The notes beneath the pieces were generated by a model. It saw only the letters and a program-made list of their open reading frames with translations. It did no database searches and had not been told where the DNA came from. 64,000 nt of DNA from DASPWW01 sp963756745. Lineage in GTDB: Bacteria; Actinomycetota; Thermoleophilia; Solirubrobacterales; 70-9. The position numbers and the translations under genes were made by a program. This document shows positions 32,199-40,423 of this stretch, piece by piece. Position 1 is the first letter of the stretch, and every line of letters starts with the position of its first letter. The stretch is taken from contig CAVWOU010000014.1 in NCBI GenBank assembly GCA_963756745.1, forward strand, positions 53,866-117,865, given 5' to 3'.

Positions 32199-34141
32199 GC
32201 GACGGCCGTCCTTCGGAGAGCAGGCCGGGGGGAAGCGCGGCCGTTCTCGGCGCGCAGGTCGTCCGTTACTCGTCGATCTTCTCGGGCGGGCTGGTGGTCA
32301 CCAACCTGCTCGCGTTCGCGAGCACGATCGTCGTCGCGCACCTGCTCAGCCCCGCGGAGTTCGGCCAGTTCGCGCTGCTGCTGTTCCTCGCCGGGCTCCT
32401 CAACCTGGTCTTCAACCTGGGCTCGAAGCAGGGGACGATGAGACGCGTGTTCGGCGCGGACGACGACGAGGACGATGACGATGAGGACGAGGACGAGGGC
32501 CTTTCGGATGCGAACCAGCGTTCGCTCGGCACCGGGATCGTGCTCACCACCCTGCTCGCCGCGGCCGGGACCGGGATCGTCGTCCTGCTCGCGTCGCAGG
32601 TCGCGGACCTGCTGCTGGGCGGCGCCGGCGATCGCGAGGTGGTCCTGTGGGCGGCCGCTGCCGGCGGGCTTGGCGCCGTTTACCGGCTCGCGTCTCTCGC
32701 CGTGTGGATGGAGCGCCGCCCGGTCGCGTTCGTGGTGCTCGAGTCGGCGCAACCGCTTCTGATCCTCGCCGCGGTGATCGTGCTCGTCGCGTCGGGAGGC
32801 GGGCTCGAGGGCGCGATCGCGGGGACCGCGATCGGCACGGCGGTGTCGACCGTGTTGACCGTGGTCGCGTTGCGCGGCAGCTTCGAGCTCTGCTTCGAGC
32901 CTCGGGAGGCGCTCCAGATCATGCGCCTCGGCGCTCCGCGAATCCCGGTGCATGCGTCGTTCTGGACGATCAACTCCTCGCAGGTGTTCCTGCTCTCGCG
33001 CTTCGTCTCTCACACCGATCTTGGGATCTTCGCCCTCGCGCAGCGAGCCGGGATCGTCGTCGCCCTTCTCCCGACCGGCTTCCGCCGCGCGCTACGCCCG
33101 CTGAAGCGGACGACAGCGTTCGCCGCCGTCGAGGAGCAGTACGGCTCCCAGGTTGCGCGCGGACAGCAGCTCGGCTACTTCCTGCTCGTCACGCTTGCCT
33201 CGCTGCTCGCGATCACGCTGCTCGCCGACCCGGTGGTGAGCATGGCCCCGCCGTCCTACGCGGACGCTGCGCCGCTTATCCCGCTGATGGCCGCGGCGAT
33301 GGTCTCCCCGACGGTGTTCAGGATGCTCAACAAGTCGGCCAAGTACCGCCGCAAGCGCCGCACGTTCATCTACTCGGCCGTGGTCGCGGGCGTCACCTTC
33401 GTCGGCGCGTCCCTGCTCCTGATCCCGTGGCTCGGCCTCGAGGGAGCCCCGGTCGCGATGATGGTCGCGTTCGCCGTCCCCGGCGCGTACATCTTCTATC
33501 TCTCGCAGTGGGGCAGGGACCCGATCGCGATGCCGTACCGCTGGCTCGTTACCTCGACGGCGCTCGCGGCCGCCTGCGCGCTCGGCTACTACGCGATCGA
33601 TCCGTCGGGGGTCGTGGTCCAGATCGCTCTCGCGCTTGCGCTGCTTGTCGCGTGGGCTGTGCTCGTGTTCGCGACCGTGATCCCCAGCTACCATCGCCGC
33701 CCACTGATCCACATGGCGCGGTCCGCGATCGGGCGGGGCCACGCGCGATTCGACTCCGAGGACGCCCTGCGCGCGCTCCGCCCCGAGGATCGCGAGGCGC
33801 TGAGGCTCGCGATCGTCGAGCGCCGGCCGCTCGAGGAGATCGGGTCGAGACTGGGTGCCGGCGGCGGCGCGGAGCAGGTGGCGAGGGCGCTTCGGCGGGC
33901 CGCCGAGGGCGGCGGAGCCTTCGCGGGCGCCGAGAGCGAGCACGATGCCGCGATCGCCGAGTACCTGTTCAGCTCGCGCACGGTGGCCAGTCGTGATCAG
34001 GCGGCCAGGCGGCTGATCCGCGACGAGGGCGTCAGCCCCGGCGACCTGCGCGAGCTCGAGGCGGTTCTGGATGACCTCGAGGGGGTCTCCGAGGAGCGAT
34101 GGACCGCCGGGACCGTTGCGGTGCCTACTCGCTTCGCTTGA
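32195..34141 (+). CDS. Wzx-like polysaccharide flippase with acidic loop and C-terminal extension
   Basis: 648 residues. About 12-14 helices (residues 20-500) and the N-terminal signature YSSIFSGGLVVTNLLAFAST with HLLSPAEFGQFALLLF place it in the MATE/Wzx oligosaccharide flippase superfamily, which moves lipid-linked glycans across the inner membrane. Residues about 89-103 form an almost pure Asp/Glu loop (ADDDEDDDDEDEDEG), unusual for the family. The last ~150 residues form a soluble, helical, charged domain of unknown function. TTG start overlapping the previous stop. Its 3' end overlaps the convergent gene at 34125 by 17 nt. Confidence 0.82.
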   Translation: MSDGRPSESRPGGSAAVLGAQVVRYSSIFSGGLVVTNLLAFASTIVVAHLLSPAEFGQFALLLFLAGLLNLVFNLGSKQGTMRRVFGADDDEDDDDEDEDEGLSDANQRSLGTGIVLTTLLAAAGTGIVVLLASQVADLLLGGAGDREVVLWAAAAGGLGAVYRLASLAVWMERRPVAFVVLESAQPLLILAAVIVLVASGGGLEGAIAGTAIGTAVSTVLTVVALRGSFELCFEPREALQIMRLGAPRIPVHASFWTINSSQVFLLSRFVSHTDLGIFALAQRAGIVVALLPTGFRRALRPLKRTTAFAAVEEQYGSQVARGQQLGYFLLVTLASLLAITLLADPVVSMAPPSYADAAPLIPLMAAAMVSPTVFRMLNKSAKYRRKRRTFIYSAVVAGVTFVGASLLLIPWLGLEGAPVAMMVAFAVPGAYIFYLSQWGRDPIAMPYRWLVTSTALAAACALGYYAIDPSGVVVQIALALALLVAWAVLVFATVIPSYHRRPLIHMARSAIGRGHARFDSEDALRALRPEDREALRLAIVERRPLEEIGSRLGAGGGAEQVARALRRAAEGGGAFAGAESEHDAAIAEYLFSSRTVASRDQAARRLIRDEGVSPGDLRELEAVLDDLEGVSEERWTAGTVAVPTRFA

Positions 34142-34631
34142 TCACGATCCGGTCGGGCTCGACCTCGACCTCGACCGCGCGGTGTCCGGCCCAATGCTCC
34201 GTGTACGTCGGCTCGTCCTGGATCGCGGGGTCGAGCCACAGACCGAAGCCATCGGTCTCCCCGTGGTCGAATGTGCCCTGGAGGGCCTTCTTCGTGCGCC
34301 CCCCGCGGCGGCGGCGTCGACGCCGGCGGCGCCCTGATCCGCCGCCATCCTCGGCCTGGCCGGCGGGCGAAGCGGCCTCGACGGCCTCCTCCGCCTCCTC
34401 GTCCTCCTCTTCGGTGAGCGTCGCGGCCTCGATCTCCGCCTCGATCTCATCGCGGAGATCGTCATCGGCCGTCTCGTCGCCGCCGTCCGCGGTGAGACCG
34501 TGGCGGCGCCGGAACTCCTTGAGCTCCGATGCCGGGACATCGAGCTGATGCGCAATCCACGCGTCGGTTCGGCCCTCGCGGACCCAGGCGCGGATCTGGT
34601 TGAGCTGTGAGCGAAGTGGCTTGCGCGCCAT
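34125..34631 (-). CDS. Conserved-looking protein, N-terminal HTH, acidic and Arg-rich middle
   Basis: 168 residues. The first ~45 residues (QLNQIRAWVREGRTDAWIAH and VPASELKEFRRRHGL) look like a helix-turn-helix. A strongly acidic stretch, then a nine-Arg run, then a compact C-terminal domain (TFDHGETDGFGLWLD to the end) follow. No family recognised. The charged middle could contact nucleic acid. ATG at 34631 is the start; csrA is divergent, with a 134-nt shared upstream region. The 3' end overlaps the flippase gene. Confidence 0.6.
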   Translation of the reverse strand: MARKPLRSQLNQIRAWVREGRTDAWIAHQLDVPASELKEFRRRHGLTADGGDETADDDLRDEIEAEIEAATLTEEEDEEAEEAVEAASPAGQAEDGGGSGRRRRRRRRRGGRTKKALQGTFDHGETDGFGLWLDPAIQDEPTYTEHWAGHRAVEVEVEPDRIVIKRSE

Positions 34632-34765
34632 TGCTTCGAGCCTAGTGGATCGAACAGGCTAGCCAACCGGCTCGAGGTGGGCTACCCTGCCTATCCTGGT
34701 CGTGCGGTCCGCCAAGTACGGCGGCTAACACGAAGTTCAAGACCCTAGAGGGGGGTACCCACCGG

Positions 34766-34999
34766 ATGCTGGTCCTAACGAGGAAAACCAACCAGAGCAT
34801 CATGATCGGTGACGACGTCGAGATCTCGGTACTGGCCGTGTCCGGCGACAAGGTCCGGATCGGGATATCTGCGCCGCGCGACGTGCCCGTGTTCCGCAAA
34901 GAGGTGTATCTGAGCATTCAGGCCGAACGGCTCGGCGCCGACGCGGGCCAGAGCGAAGCGGTCGACAAGGCGCTCGGGGACCTTTCCGAACGAAGCTGA
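34766..34999 (+). CDS. csrA: Carbon storage regulator CsrA
   Basis: 77 residues, slightly longer than E. coli CsrA. It is a dimeric RNA-binding protein that blocks translation at GGA motifs in 5' leaders. MLVLTRK has the conserved Leu4 and Arg6, GDDVEISVLAVSGDKVRIGI forms the beta strands, and VPVFRKEVY carries Arg44; all key RNA-contact residues are present. RBS GAGGGGGG and a GGA overlapping the start (CCGGATG) suggest possible autoregulation. No flagellar genes or fliW are in the window, although these usually accompany csrA, so its targets here are unclear. Confidence 0.94.
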   Translation: MLVLTRKTNQSIMIGDDVEISVLAVSGDKVRIGISAPRDVPVFRKEVYLSIQAERLGADAGQSEAVDKALGDLSERS

Positions 35000-35014
35000 G
35001 CGGCCGGGCCGGGC

Positions 35015-35278
35015 TCAGGCCATGAGCCAGGCCAGCGTCTCGAACATGATCACGACCACCGCGATCACGGTGAGCGTGAGCGCGAAGAAGAGGACGCTGA
35101 ACCTGATCTTGCCGTGCGACTCGGTGCGCGAGATGCGACGCGCGCGCGAGCGGTTCGCGGCGCGCTGACGCAGCTGCTTTCGCCGGCGGCGCTCGGCCGC
35201 CATCTCCTGCTCGAACGCGACCTCGAACTGCTCGAGGCTCTGGTTGAGCTTCGGCGCTGTCTGGGGGCTGGATTCCAT
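35015..35278 (-). CDS. Small single-pass membrane protein
   Basis: 87 residues from ATG 35278 (the open frame begins at 35338, but the extra residues are low-complexity). Gln/Glu-rich start, a basic Arg-rich middle (AAERRRRKQLRQRAANRSRA) and a C-terminal hydrophobic helix (FSVLFFALTLTVIAVVVIMF). Predicted topology is N-in with a tail anchor. No family recognised. It converges with csrA and may share a transcript with the thermonuclease gene on its right. Confidence 0.6.
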   Translation of the reverse strand: MESSPQTAPKLNQSLEQFEVAFEQEMAAERRRRKQLRQRAANRSRARRISRTESHGKIRFSVLFFALTLTVIAVVVIMFETLAWLMA

Positions 35279-35366
35279 CTGAGTGAGCGAATCTCGCGGG
35301 AGGCGCATGCGACGGCCCCGAGCGCGAGAGGGCTTCAACCTACCAAACGAGTTGTGAGAGCCACCA

Positions 35367-35891
35367 CTAGCACGCCCCCCACAACCCTCGTCCGGCGCGC
35401 CCGGCTGCAGCCTCGAGGCGCGCGAACGGGGCGGCGCGGGAGTCGTTGGGGGGAATCGTCAGCGTGCGGGCGAAGCCGCCGCGCAGCAGCTCTGCGTTGA
35501 CGAGCCGACCCCCGACGCGGACGTAAGCGAGCAGCCGCCCGTAGCGATCGCGGAGCTCCTCGTCGAAGGTCAGCTCGACCTGCTTGCCGGTGACGAGGCG
35601 CTTGTTGAATGCGCTGGCGCGCCGTCCGAAGCACTCGACCGGCTCGCCGGGGGTGACCGACTCCGGCGTGTCGACGCCGATGTAGCGAACGTCCTCCGCC
35701 CTGCCGTCGAGCGAGACCTCGATCGTGTCCCCGTCGACCACGCGTGTGACCTGCGCCTTGGCTCGCGCGCCGCTCGGGGCGCGCGCCGGCTCGTCCGCGG
35801 GCTCGTCTCCATCACATCGGAACACGAGCAGCCCGACAGCCACGCCGAGTAGGACGAGCGCCCCTATCCCGGGTGTCCGCCGCGACCTCAC
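35367..35891 (-). CDS. Membrane-anchored thermonuclease (SNase-like)
   Basis: 174 residues from GTG 35891; a longer frame would overlap the aldolase gene. An N-terminal hydrophobic helix (IGALVLLGVAVGLLVFRC) anchors or exports it. The staphylococcal-nuclease (SNc) domain (about 45-170) has the diagnostic VTRVVDGDTIEVSLDGR, VRYIGVDTPES and RYGRLLAYVRVGGRLVN, with the catalytic Asp, Glu and Arg positions present. It probably degrades extracellular DNA or RNA in a calcium-dependent way. It lies 41 nt downstream of the aldolase, after a strong hairpin. Confidence 0.85.
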   Translation of the reverse strand: MRSRRTPGIGALVLLGVAVGLLVFRCDGDEPADEPARAPSGARAKAQVTRVVDGDTIEVSLDGRAEDVRYIGVDTPESVTPGEPVECFGRRASAFNKRLVTGKQVELTFDEELRDRYGRLLAYVRVGGRLVNAELLRGGFARTLTIPPNDSRAAPFARLEAAAGRAGRGLWGAC

Positions 35892-35905
35892 CCGAGTGAA
35901 GAGGG

Positions 35906-35930
35906 CCGGGGCCGCGGTTCTTGGCCCCGG
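35906..35930 (-). terminator. Hairpin terminator after the aldolase
   Basis: CCGGGGCC and GGCCCCGG form a perfect 8-bp stem around a 9-nt loop, just after the aldolase stop on the minus strand. No T tract. It lies between the aldolase and thermonuclease genes. Confidence 0.6.
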
Positions 35931-35932
35931 TC

Positions 35933-36856
35933 TTAGGGGATCCGCGTCACGCTCGAGGTAATGATCTCCTTTATCTGATCGATGATCTCGCGCGCCGCGC
36001 CCCACTCCCGCTGCCACACGTTGCGGCCATAGACGACGCCCGACCCGCCGGCCTCCATGATCTCCCGCGTCTGCTCGAGCAGCCGGTCGTCGTCGACCTT
36101 GGAGCCCCCGGACAGGACGACCAGTGCGCGCCCCGCTGACTGCACGCAGTGGGTAATCGCCTCGAGCTGGGTGAAACCGCCCTCGTTGTAGGGCGCGGGG
36201 GAGTCCTTGTCCTTCTCGGGGTCGATCTTCGGCATGTTGAGCTTGACGATGTCGGCCCCCATCTCCATCGCCATCCGTGCCGCGTAGTCGATCGCGTAGA
36301 AGGAATCGCGCCCGCCCTTCTTGTTCATCGCCGAGCCGCGCGGGTAGGCCCAGATCATCAGCGGCATCCCGTAGCGGTCGCAGTCCTCGCGCACGCCTTC
36401 GAGCTGGTGGAGGTCCACGTCCTGGCGAGGCGAGCCGACGTAGAGCGTGTAGCCGACCGCGTCGGCGCCGAGCCTCACCGCGTCCTCGACCGACGAGTTG
36501 GTCGAAGAGAACGCCTCGTCATCGGGCGGGATGTCGGTCTTGCCGTTGACCTTGAGGATCAGCGGTACCTGCCCGGCGTAGTCTGGGTAGTACTTCGTCG
36601 CCAGCCCGATCTGGCACGCGAGCGCCGAGTACCCGGCCTCGGCGGCGAGACGGAACTGGTACTCGGGGTCCTTCGACGCCGGGTTGGCAAAGAAGTCGCG
36701 TGGCCCGTGCTCGATTCCCTGGTCAATCGGGAGCAGGAGCAGGGTTCCGTGGCCGGGACCGAACTCGAACAGCAGCCGCCGAAGCCTCGTTCGCTTACCG
36801 GGCGAGACGACCGAGAGTAGGGACTTCTGCTCGGTTGCGGCGGCTTTTACTTCCAT
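35933..36856 (-). CDS. Class I fructose-bisphosphate aldolase, archaeal/DhnA type
   Basis: 307 residues from ATG 36856 (the open frame reaches 36922 but the conserved part starts later). The DhnA/FbaB family uses a Schiff-base Lys, likely the Lys in GADIVKLNMP. Seen: LLPIDQGIEHGPRDF, DAVGYTLYVGSP, MPLMIWAYPRGSA and the phosphate-binding LVVLSGGSKVDDDRLL and GGSGVVYGRNVWQRE. It cleaves or makes fructose-1,6-bisphosphate in glycolysis and gluconeogenesis. A TATACT -10 box and an AAGGAG RBS are upstream. Transcribed divergently from the GCS2 ligase. Confidence 0.92.
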   Translation of the reverse strand: MEVKAAATEQKSLLSVVSPGKRTRLRRLLFEFGPGHGTLLLLPIDQGIEHGPRDFFANPASKDPEYQFRLAAEAGYSALACQIGLATKYYPDYAGQVPLILKVNGKTDIPPDDEAFSSTNSSVEDAVRLGADAVGYTLYVGSPRQDVDLHQLEGVREDCDRYGMPLMIWAYPRGSAMNKKGGRDSFYAIDYAARMAMEMGADIVKLNMPKIDPEKDKDSPAPYNEGGFTQLEAITHCVQSAGRALVVLSGGSKVDDDRLLEQTREIMEAGGSGVVYGRNVWQREWGAAREIIDQIKEIITSSVTRIP

Positions 36857-36894
36857 CTCGGAGCGCTCCTTCTCGTCGTGGTCCCGGCGCCCGG

Positions 36895-36900
36895 AGTATA
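36895..36900 (-). promoter_or_regulatory. -10 element (TATACT) of the aldolase gene
   Basis: On the minus strand TATACT is followed about 38 nt later by the ATG, with GAAGGAG as RBS in between. This is a leadered promoter, unlike most others in the window. Confidence 0.5.
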
Positions 36901-36963
36901 GGCCCGGGGGCGCGGGTACCATGCGGCGCGCTGGGAGGGTTCCCGGCTACCCCGCGAGGCCTC

Positions 36964-38076
36964 GTGCTCGACCACCAATTCAACGGGTCCCCCTTCACGA
37001 TTGGGGTGGAGGAGGAGCTGATGATCGTCGATGCGGAGAGCTTCGAGCTTGCGCAGGAGATCGAGGCGGTGCTCGACGCAGTTCCAGAGTCGCTCTCCGG
37101 GCAGGTGAAGCCCGAGCTGATGAAGTCCGTGCTCGAGGTCGCGACCGAGCCGTGCCCGGACGTGCGCACGGCGGGCGAGCAGCTCGAGGCGCTGCGGCGC
37201 GAGGTGGCCGCTATCTGCGAGCGGCAGGGGCTGCTGATCGGCGCTTCGGGCACCCACCCGTTTGCGCGCTGGGAGGACCAGGAGATCGTCGAGCGCGAGC
37301 GCTACTCCGAGCTGGTCGAAGAGCTCGGCTACGTCGCGCGCCAGGAGCTGATCTTCGGCACCCACGTTCACGTCGCGATCAACGGCCCCAACAAGGCGAT
37401 CTACGTCGCCGACGGCATCCGTCGCTACATCCCCGTCCTCCTCGGCTTGTCCTCGAACTCTCCGGTGTGGCGCGGTGAGGTGACGGGGATGATGTCGACG
37501 CGGACGCCGATCTTCCGCGCCTTTCCGCGTGTCGGCGTCCCGCCGCACTACGGCAGCTGGGAGATCTACTCCCGCCGGGTCGAGCTGATGATGAAGGCGG
37601 GAGCGATCGAGGACTACACCTACCTGTGGTGGGACGTGCGCCCGCACCCGAATCTCGGCACCGTCGAGACCCGGGTGTTCGACCAGCAGACGCGGCTCGA
37701 GCACACGATCGCGCTGACCGCGCTCACGGCATCGCTCGCGCACCGGCTCGCCGCGCTGTTCGATCGCGAGGAGCCGATGGTCGAGTATCCGACAGAGTTG
37801 ATCGATGACAACAAGGTCCGAGCGGCGATCAACGGGACCGAGGGCAGGCTGATCGACTTCCGCGAGGGCAGCCAGGTCCCGGCGCCCGAGATGGTCCGGC
37901 GGATGCTCGACGAGCTCGTAGAGCATGCCCAGGAGCTTGGCTGCGAGGCCGAGCTCGCGGGGGTCGAGGACCTGATCGAGAACGGGACGGGCGCCCGCCG
38001 CCAGATCGAGATGCACGAGCGAAACGGCGACGTCCGTGAGCTGGTCCGCGAGATCGCGGACCACACCCGGCCCTAG
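36964..38076 (+). CDS. Carboxylate-amine ligase, GCS2 (YbdK) family
   Basis: 370 residues from GTG 36964, the first start before the conserved PFTIGVEEELMIVD; the open frame continues upstream without similarity. The family joins a carboxylate and an amine with ATP and includes gamma-glutamyl-cysteine ligases. Motifs: TIGVEEELMIVDAESFELAQ, FGTHVHVAINGPNKA, GIRRYIPVLLGLSSNSPVWR and NLGTVETRVFDQQT. A role in mycothiol-free thiol synthesis or amino-acid conjugation is possible but unproven. It is not close to other thiol genes. Divergent from the aldolase; the first genes to its right are unrelated. Confidence 0.88.
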   Translation: MLDHQFNGSPFTIGVEEELMIVDAESFELAQEIEAVLDAVPESLSGQVKPELMKSVLEVATEPCPDVRTAGEQLEALRREVAAICERQGLLIGASGTHPFARWEDQEIVERERYSELVEELGYVARQELIFGTHVHVAINGPNKAIYVADGIRRYIPVLLGLSSNSPVWRGEVTGMMSTRTPIFRAFPRVGVPPHYGSWEIYSRRVELMMKAGAIEDYTYLWWDVRPHPNLGTVETRVFDQQTRLEHTIALTALTASLAHRLAALFDREEPMVEYPTELIDDNKVRAAINGTEGRLIDFREGSQVPAPEMVRRMLDELVEHAQELGCEAELAGVEDLIENGTGARRQIEMHERNGDVRELVREIADHTRP

Positions 38077-38114
38077 AGGCTCGCGGCGCTCGGGCCGCCG
38101 GGCGCCCGCCCGGT

Positions 38115-38120
38115 TATCCT
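38115..38120 (+). promoter_or_regulatory. -10 element (TATCCT) of the rhomboid gene
   Basis: TATCCT ends 9 nt before the GTG at 38130. The same hexamer and similar spacing occur before rplY. Confidence 0.45.
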
Positions 38121-38129
38121 CGGGGGACC

Positions 38130-38894
38130 GTGGGATCGCCCGAGTTGAGCGTGGTCTGCAAGAGCTGCGGATCCGAGGTCAGCCCCTACGTCACCGAATG
38201 CCCCTACTGCGGCACGCGGCTTCGAAAGCGCGCCCCCAAGCTCGAGCGACACGGCGACGAGTTCACGCCGCGGGAGCGCCGGCGGCGGCTGAGGGGGCCG
38301 CGATTGCCGCGGATCGCTGTCACCGAACGGCCCTACGTGACGTTCGCCGCGGTCCTCGGTTCGGCGATCCTCGTGCTCGTGCAGCGCGCCGCGGATCTCT
38401 TCCCCGAGGAGGTGGGAGCGATCGTCGGCGACGTCGGCTCCGAGTGGTGGCGATACCTGGCGGCGCCGTTCGTGTACGACGACATCGGGTACCTGTTCAT
38501 CGTCGCCGTCGCGATCGCCGTGTTCGTGCCGTCGCTGGAACGCCGCCTCGGCGCCGTGCCCGCGGCGCTGCTCCTGATTGCGTGTGGCGGTCTCGGCATG
38601 CTCGCTGCCGAGGGCATGGACTCCCTCGGGGCGGAAGCCGGCACGCTGCTCGCGTCGGGAGGCAACGGCGTCGCGCTCGGGGCGCTCGCGGCGTGGTTCG
38701 CGATCCGCCACTCGGAAAGCCGGGCGCACCCCGGCGACGACTACGACGTGATCGGCGTGACCGTGTTCGCGGCGGCTCTTGTCGCGCTCCCGCTGGTCGA
38801 GGACTACGCGAACACCTGGGCAGGGCTCGCCGGAGGGGTGGTCGGCCTCGGTGCCGGGTTCGCCGCCTACAGGGTGGGCCCCCGGGCCCAGTGA
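38130..38894 (+). CDS. Rhomboid-family membrane protein with N-terminal zinc ribbon, lacking catalytic Ser and His
   Basis: 254 residues. Residues about 10-30 form a zinc ribbon (VCKSCGSEVSPYVTECPYCG). The rest has six hydrophobic helices in rhomboid layout. In active rhomboids the catalytic helix has GxSG; here the matching segment reads ASGGNGVALGALAAW, with Asn in place of Ser. The helix expected to bear the catalytic His reads NTWAGLAGGVVGLGAG and has none. It is therefore predicted to be an inactive pseudoprotease that may bind or retain membrane proteins. GTG start with a leaderless-type -10 box. The next gene starts 19 nt after its stop. Confidence 0.72.
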   Translation: MGSPELSVVCKSCGSEVSPYVTECPYCGTRLRKRAPKLERHGDEFTPRERRRRLRGPRLPRIAVTERPYVTFAAVLGSAILVLVQRAADLFPEEVGAIVGDVGSEWWRYLAAPFVYDDIGYLFIVAVAIAVFVPSLERRLGAVPAALLLIACGGLGMLAAEGMDSLGAEAGTLLASGGNGVALGALAAWFAIRHSESRAHPGDDYDVIGVTVFAAALVALPLVEDYANTWAGLAGGVVGLGAGFAAYRVGPRAQ

Positions 38895-38913
38895 ACGTCC
38901 GACCGCCGAGCTG

Positions 38914-39573
38914 ATGCCCGCAAAGTTCACCTCGCTCGACGAGGACCTGCACGCGTACCTGGTGGCGCACGGGGCGCGGCAGGACGATGTCCTGCGGCGG
39001 CTCGCCGCGGAGACCGAGGAGCTCGGCGACGTCGCGGTGATGCAGATCGCTCCCGATCAAGGGGCGTTCCTGACCCTGCTCGCCCGGGCGATCGGCGCAC
39101 GGCGGGCGCTCGAGCTCGGCACATTCACCGGTTACTCGGCGATCTGCATCGCGCGCGGGCTTGGCGAGGGTGGGCGTCTGATCACCTGCGACGTGAGCGA
39201 GCGGTGGACCGCGATCGCGCAGCGCTACTTCCGCCAGGCGGGCGTCGAGGAGCGAATCGATCTGCGCCTTGGGCCGGCGCTGGAGACGGTGCGCTCGCTG
39301 CCCGCCGAGGATCGGTTCGACCTCGCGTTCATCGACGCCGACAAGGAGGGCTACCCGGCCTACTACGAGGAGGTCCTGGGGCGCCTTCGGCCCGGCGGGC
39401 TGGTGATGCTCGACAACGTTCTGCGCGGAGGCGCGGTCCTCGACGCCGAGGACGACTCGCCGAGCAACGTGGCGATTCGCGAGCTGAACGAGCGGATCGC
39501 ATCCGACGAGCGGGTCGACGTGGCGATGCTCGGGGTCGCCGACGGGATCACGCTGGCGTTGAAGCGGGAGTAG
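38914..39573 (+). CDS. SAM-dependent O-methyltransferase (class I, COMT-like)
   Basis: 219 residues from ATG 38914. Rossmann-fold methyltransferase of the Methyltransf_3 / caffeoyl-CoA and catechol OMT group. SAM-binding RRALELGTFTGYSAICIARG, metal-binding LAFIDADKEGYPAYYEEVL and RPGGLVMLDNVLRGGAVLD are typical. Substrate unknown, probably a catechol-like metabolite. It is followed after 3 nt by a GNAT acetyltransferase in the same direction, so the two are co-transcribed. Confidence 0.9.
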   Translation: MPAKFTSLDEDLHAYLVAHGARQDDVLRRLAAETEELGDVAVMQIAPDQGAFLTLLARAIGARRALELGTFTGYSAICIARGLGEGGRLITCDVSERWTAIAQRYFRQAGVEERIDLRLGPALETVRSLPAEDRFDLAFIDADKEGYPAYYEEVLGRLRPGGLVMLDNVLRGGAVLDAEDDSPSNVAIRELNERIASDERVDVAMLGVADGITLALKRE

Positions 39574-39576
39574 CGG

Positions 39577-40350
39577 ATGACCGGCTCCGACCGCCCCGCC
39601 GCCGAGTGGTGGGCGCGAATGCACCGCAGCATGGCCCACGTGTGGCGGACGCTCGCTGCCGGGTCCCGGGGCGCTCACCTGGTGGAGTTGGACGGCGTGA
39701 TGGCGGCCGTCGTGCCGGCGATTCCGGAGCGCTCGGTGTTCAACTCCGTGCTCTACGACCGGCCCGAGCAGCTCGCGCGGGTGCGCGACGAGCTCGCGCG
39801 CACCTACGAGGACGCCGGCGTGCGCGCGTGGACCGTGTGGGTTCCCGAGCACGATCGCGACACCGCGGGGCTGCTCGCGTCCGCCGGGCACGTGCTCGAC
39901 GCGGCGCCGCTCGCGATGGGGCTCGAGCTCGCCGCGCTTCCCGAGCCCGACCCGGGCGGGCTGGATTGGTCCTCCGACGGCTCGCTCGCTGAGCTGAAGC
40001 GGATCAACGACGCCGCCTACGGGTACGCGCCAGGGACCTTCGACCTCGGCATCGGGACCCCGCCGGACGACGCGTGGCGAATCTACGAGGCGCGGCTCGC
40101 GGGCGAGTCCGCGTGCGTCGTGTCGACGACCGACGTCGAGGGCGACTGCGGGGTGTGGTGGGTCGCGACGATGCCGGACGCCCGCGGGCGGGGCCTCGCC
40201 GCACGGCTGCTTCACGTCGCGCTCGCCGAGGCGAGGGAGCGGAGCATTGAGACATCCACGCTCCAGGCGACGAAGATGGGTCGCTCCATCTACCGGCGCC
40301 TCGGCTACGTCGATTTCGGCGAGATCCGGATGTGGGAGTGGCGACGCTGA
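39577..40350 (+). CDS. GNAT-family N-acetyltransferase
   Basis: 257 residues, starting 3 nt after the methyltransferase stop. The C-terminal GNAT core (about 170-255) contains the acetyl-CoA loop VATMPDARGRGLAARLLHVA and STLQATKMGRSIYRRLGYV. The N-terminal ~130 residues are a second GNAT-like half without a clear CoA loop, so this is a tandem-type GNAT. Substrate unknown. The stop is followed within 5 nt by a long inverted repeat. Confidence 0.82.
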   Translation: MTGSDRPAAEWWARMHRSMAHVWRTLAAGSRGAHLVELDGVMAAVVPAIPERSVFNSVLYDRPEQLARVRDELARTYEDAGVRAWTVWVPEHDRDTAGLLASAGHVLDAAPLAMGLELAALPEPDPGGLDWSSDGSLAELKRINDAAYGYAPGTFDLGIGTPPDDAWRIYEARLAGESACVVSTTDVEGDCGVWWVATMPDARGRGLAARLLHVALAEARERSIETSTLQATKMGRSIYRRLGYVDFGEIRMWEWRR

Positions 40351-40354
40351 TCAT

Positions 40355-40423
40355 CTAGAGGGCTGATGCGGGTTATCCACGCACGCGGATGGCGTACGCG
40401 CCTAACCCACATCAACCCTCTAG
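40355..40423. repeat. 21-bp near-perfect inverted repeat with 27-nt spacer
   Basis: Arms at 40355-40375 and 40403-40423 match at 19 of 21 positions. Read on the minus strand the two mismatches become G-U pairs, so RNA from that strand could form a full stem. The spacer contains the palindrome GCGTACGC. The right arm runs into a TAGGGT -10 box. It may be a dual operator or a terminator of the GNAT gene. Confidence 0.75.
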
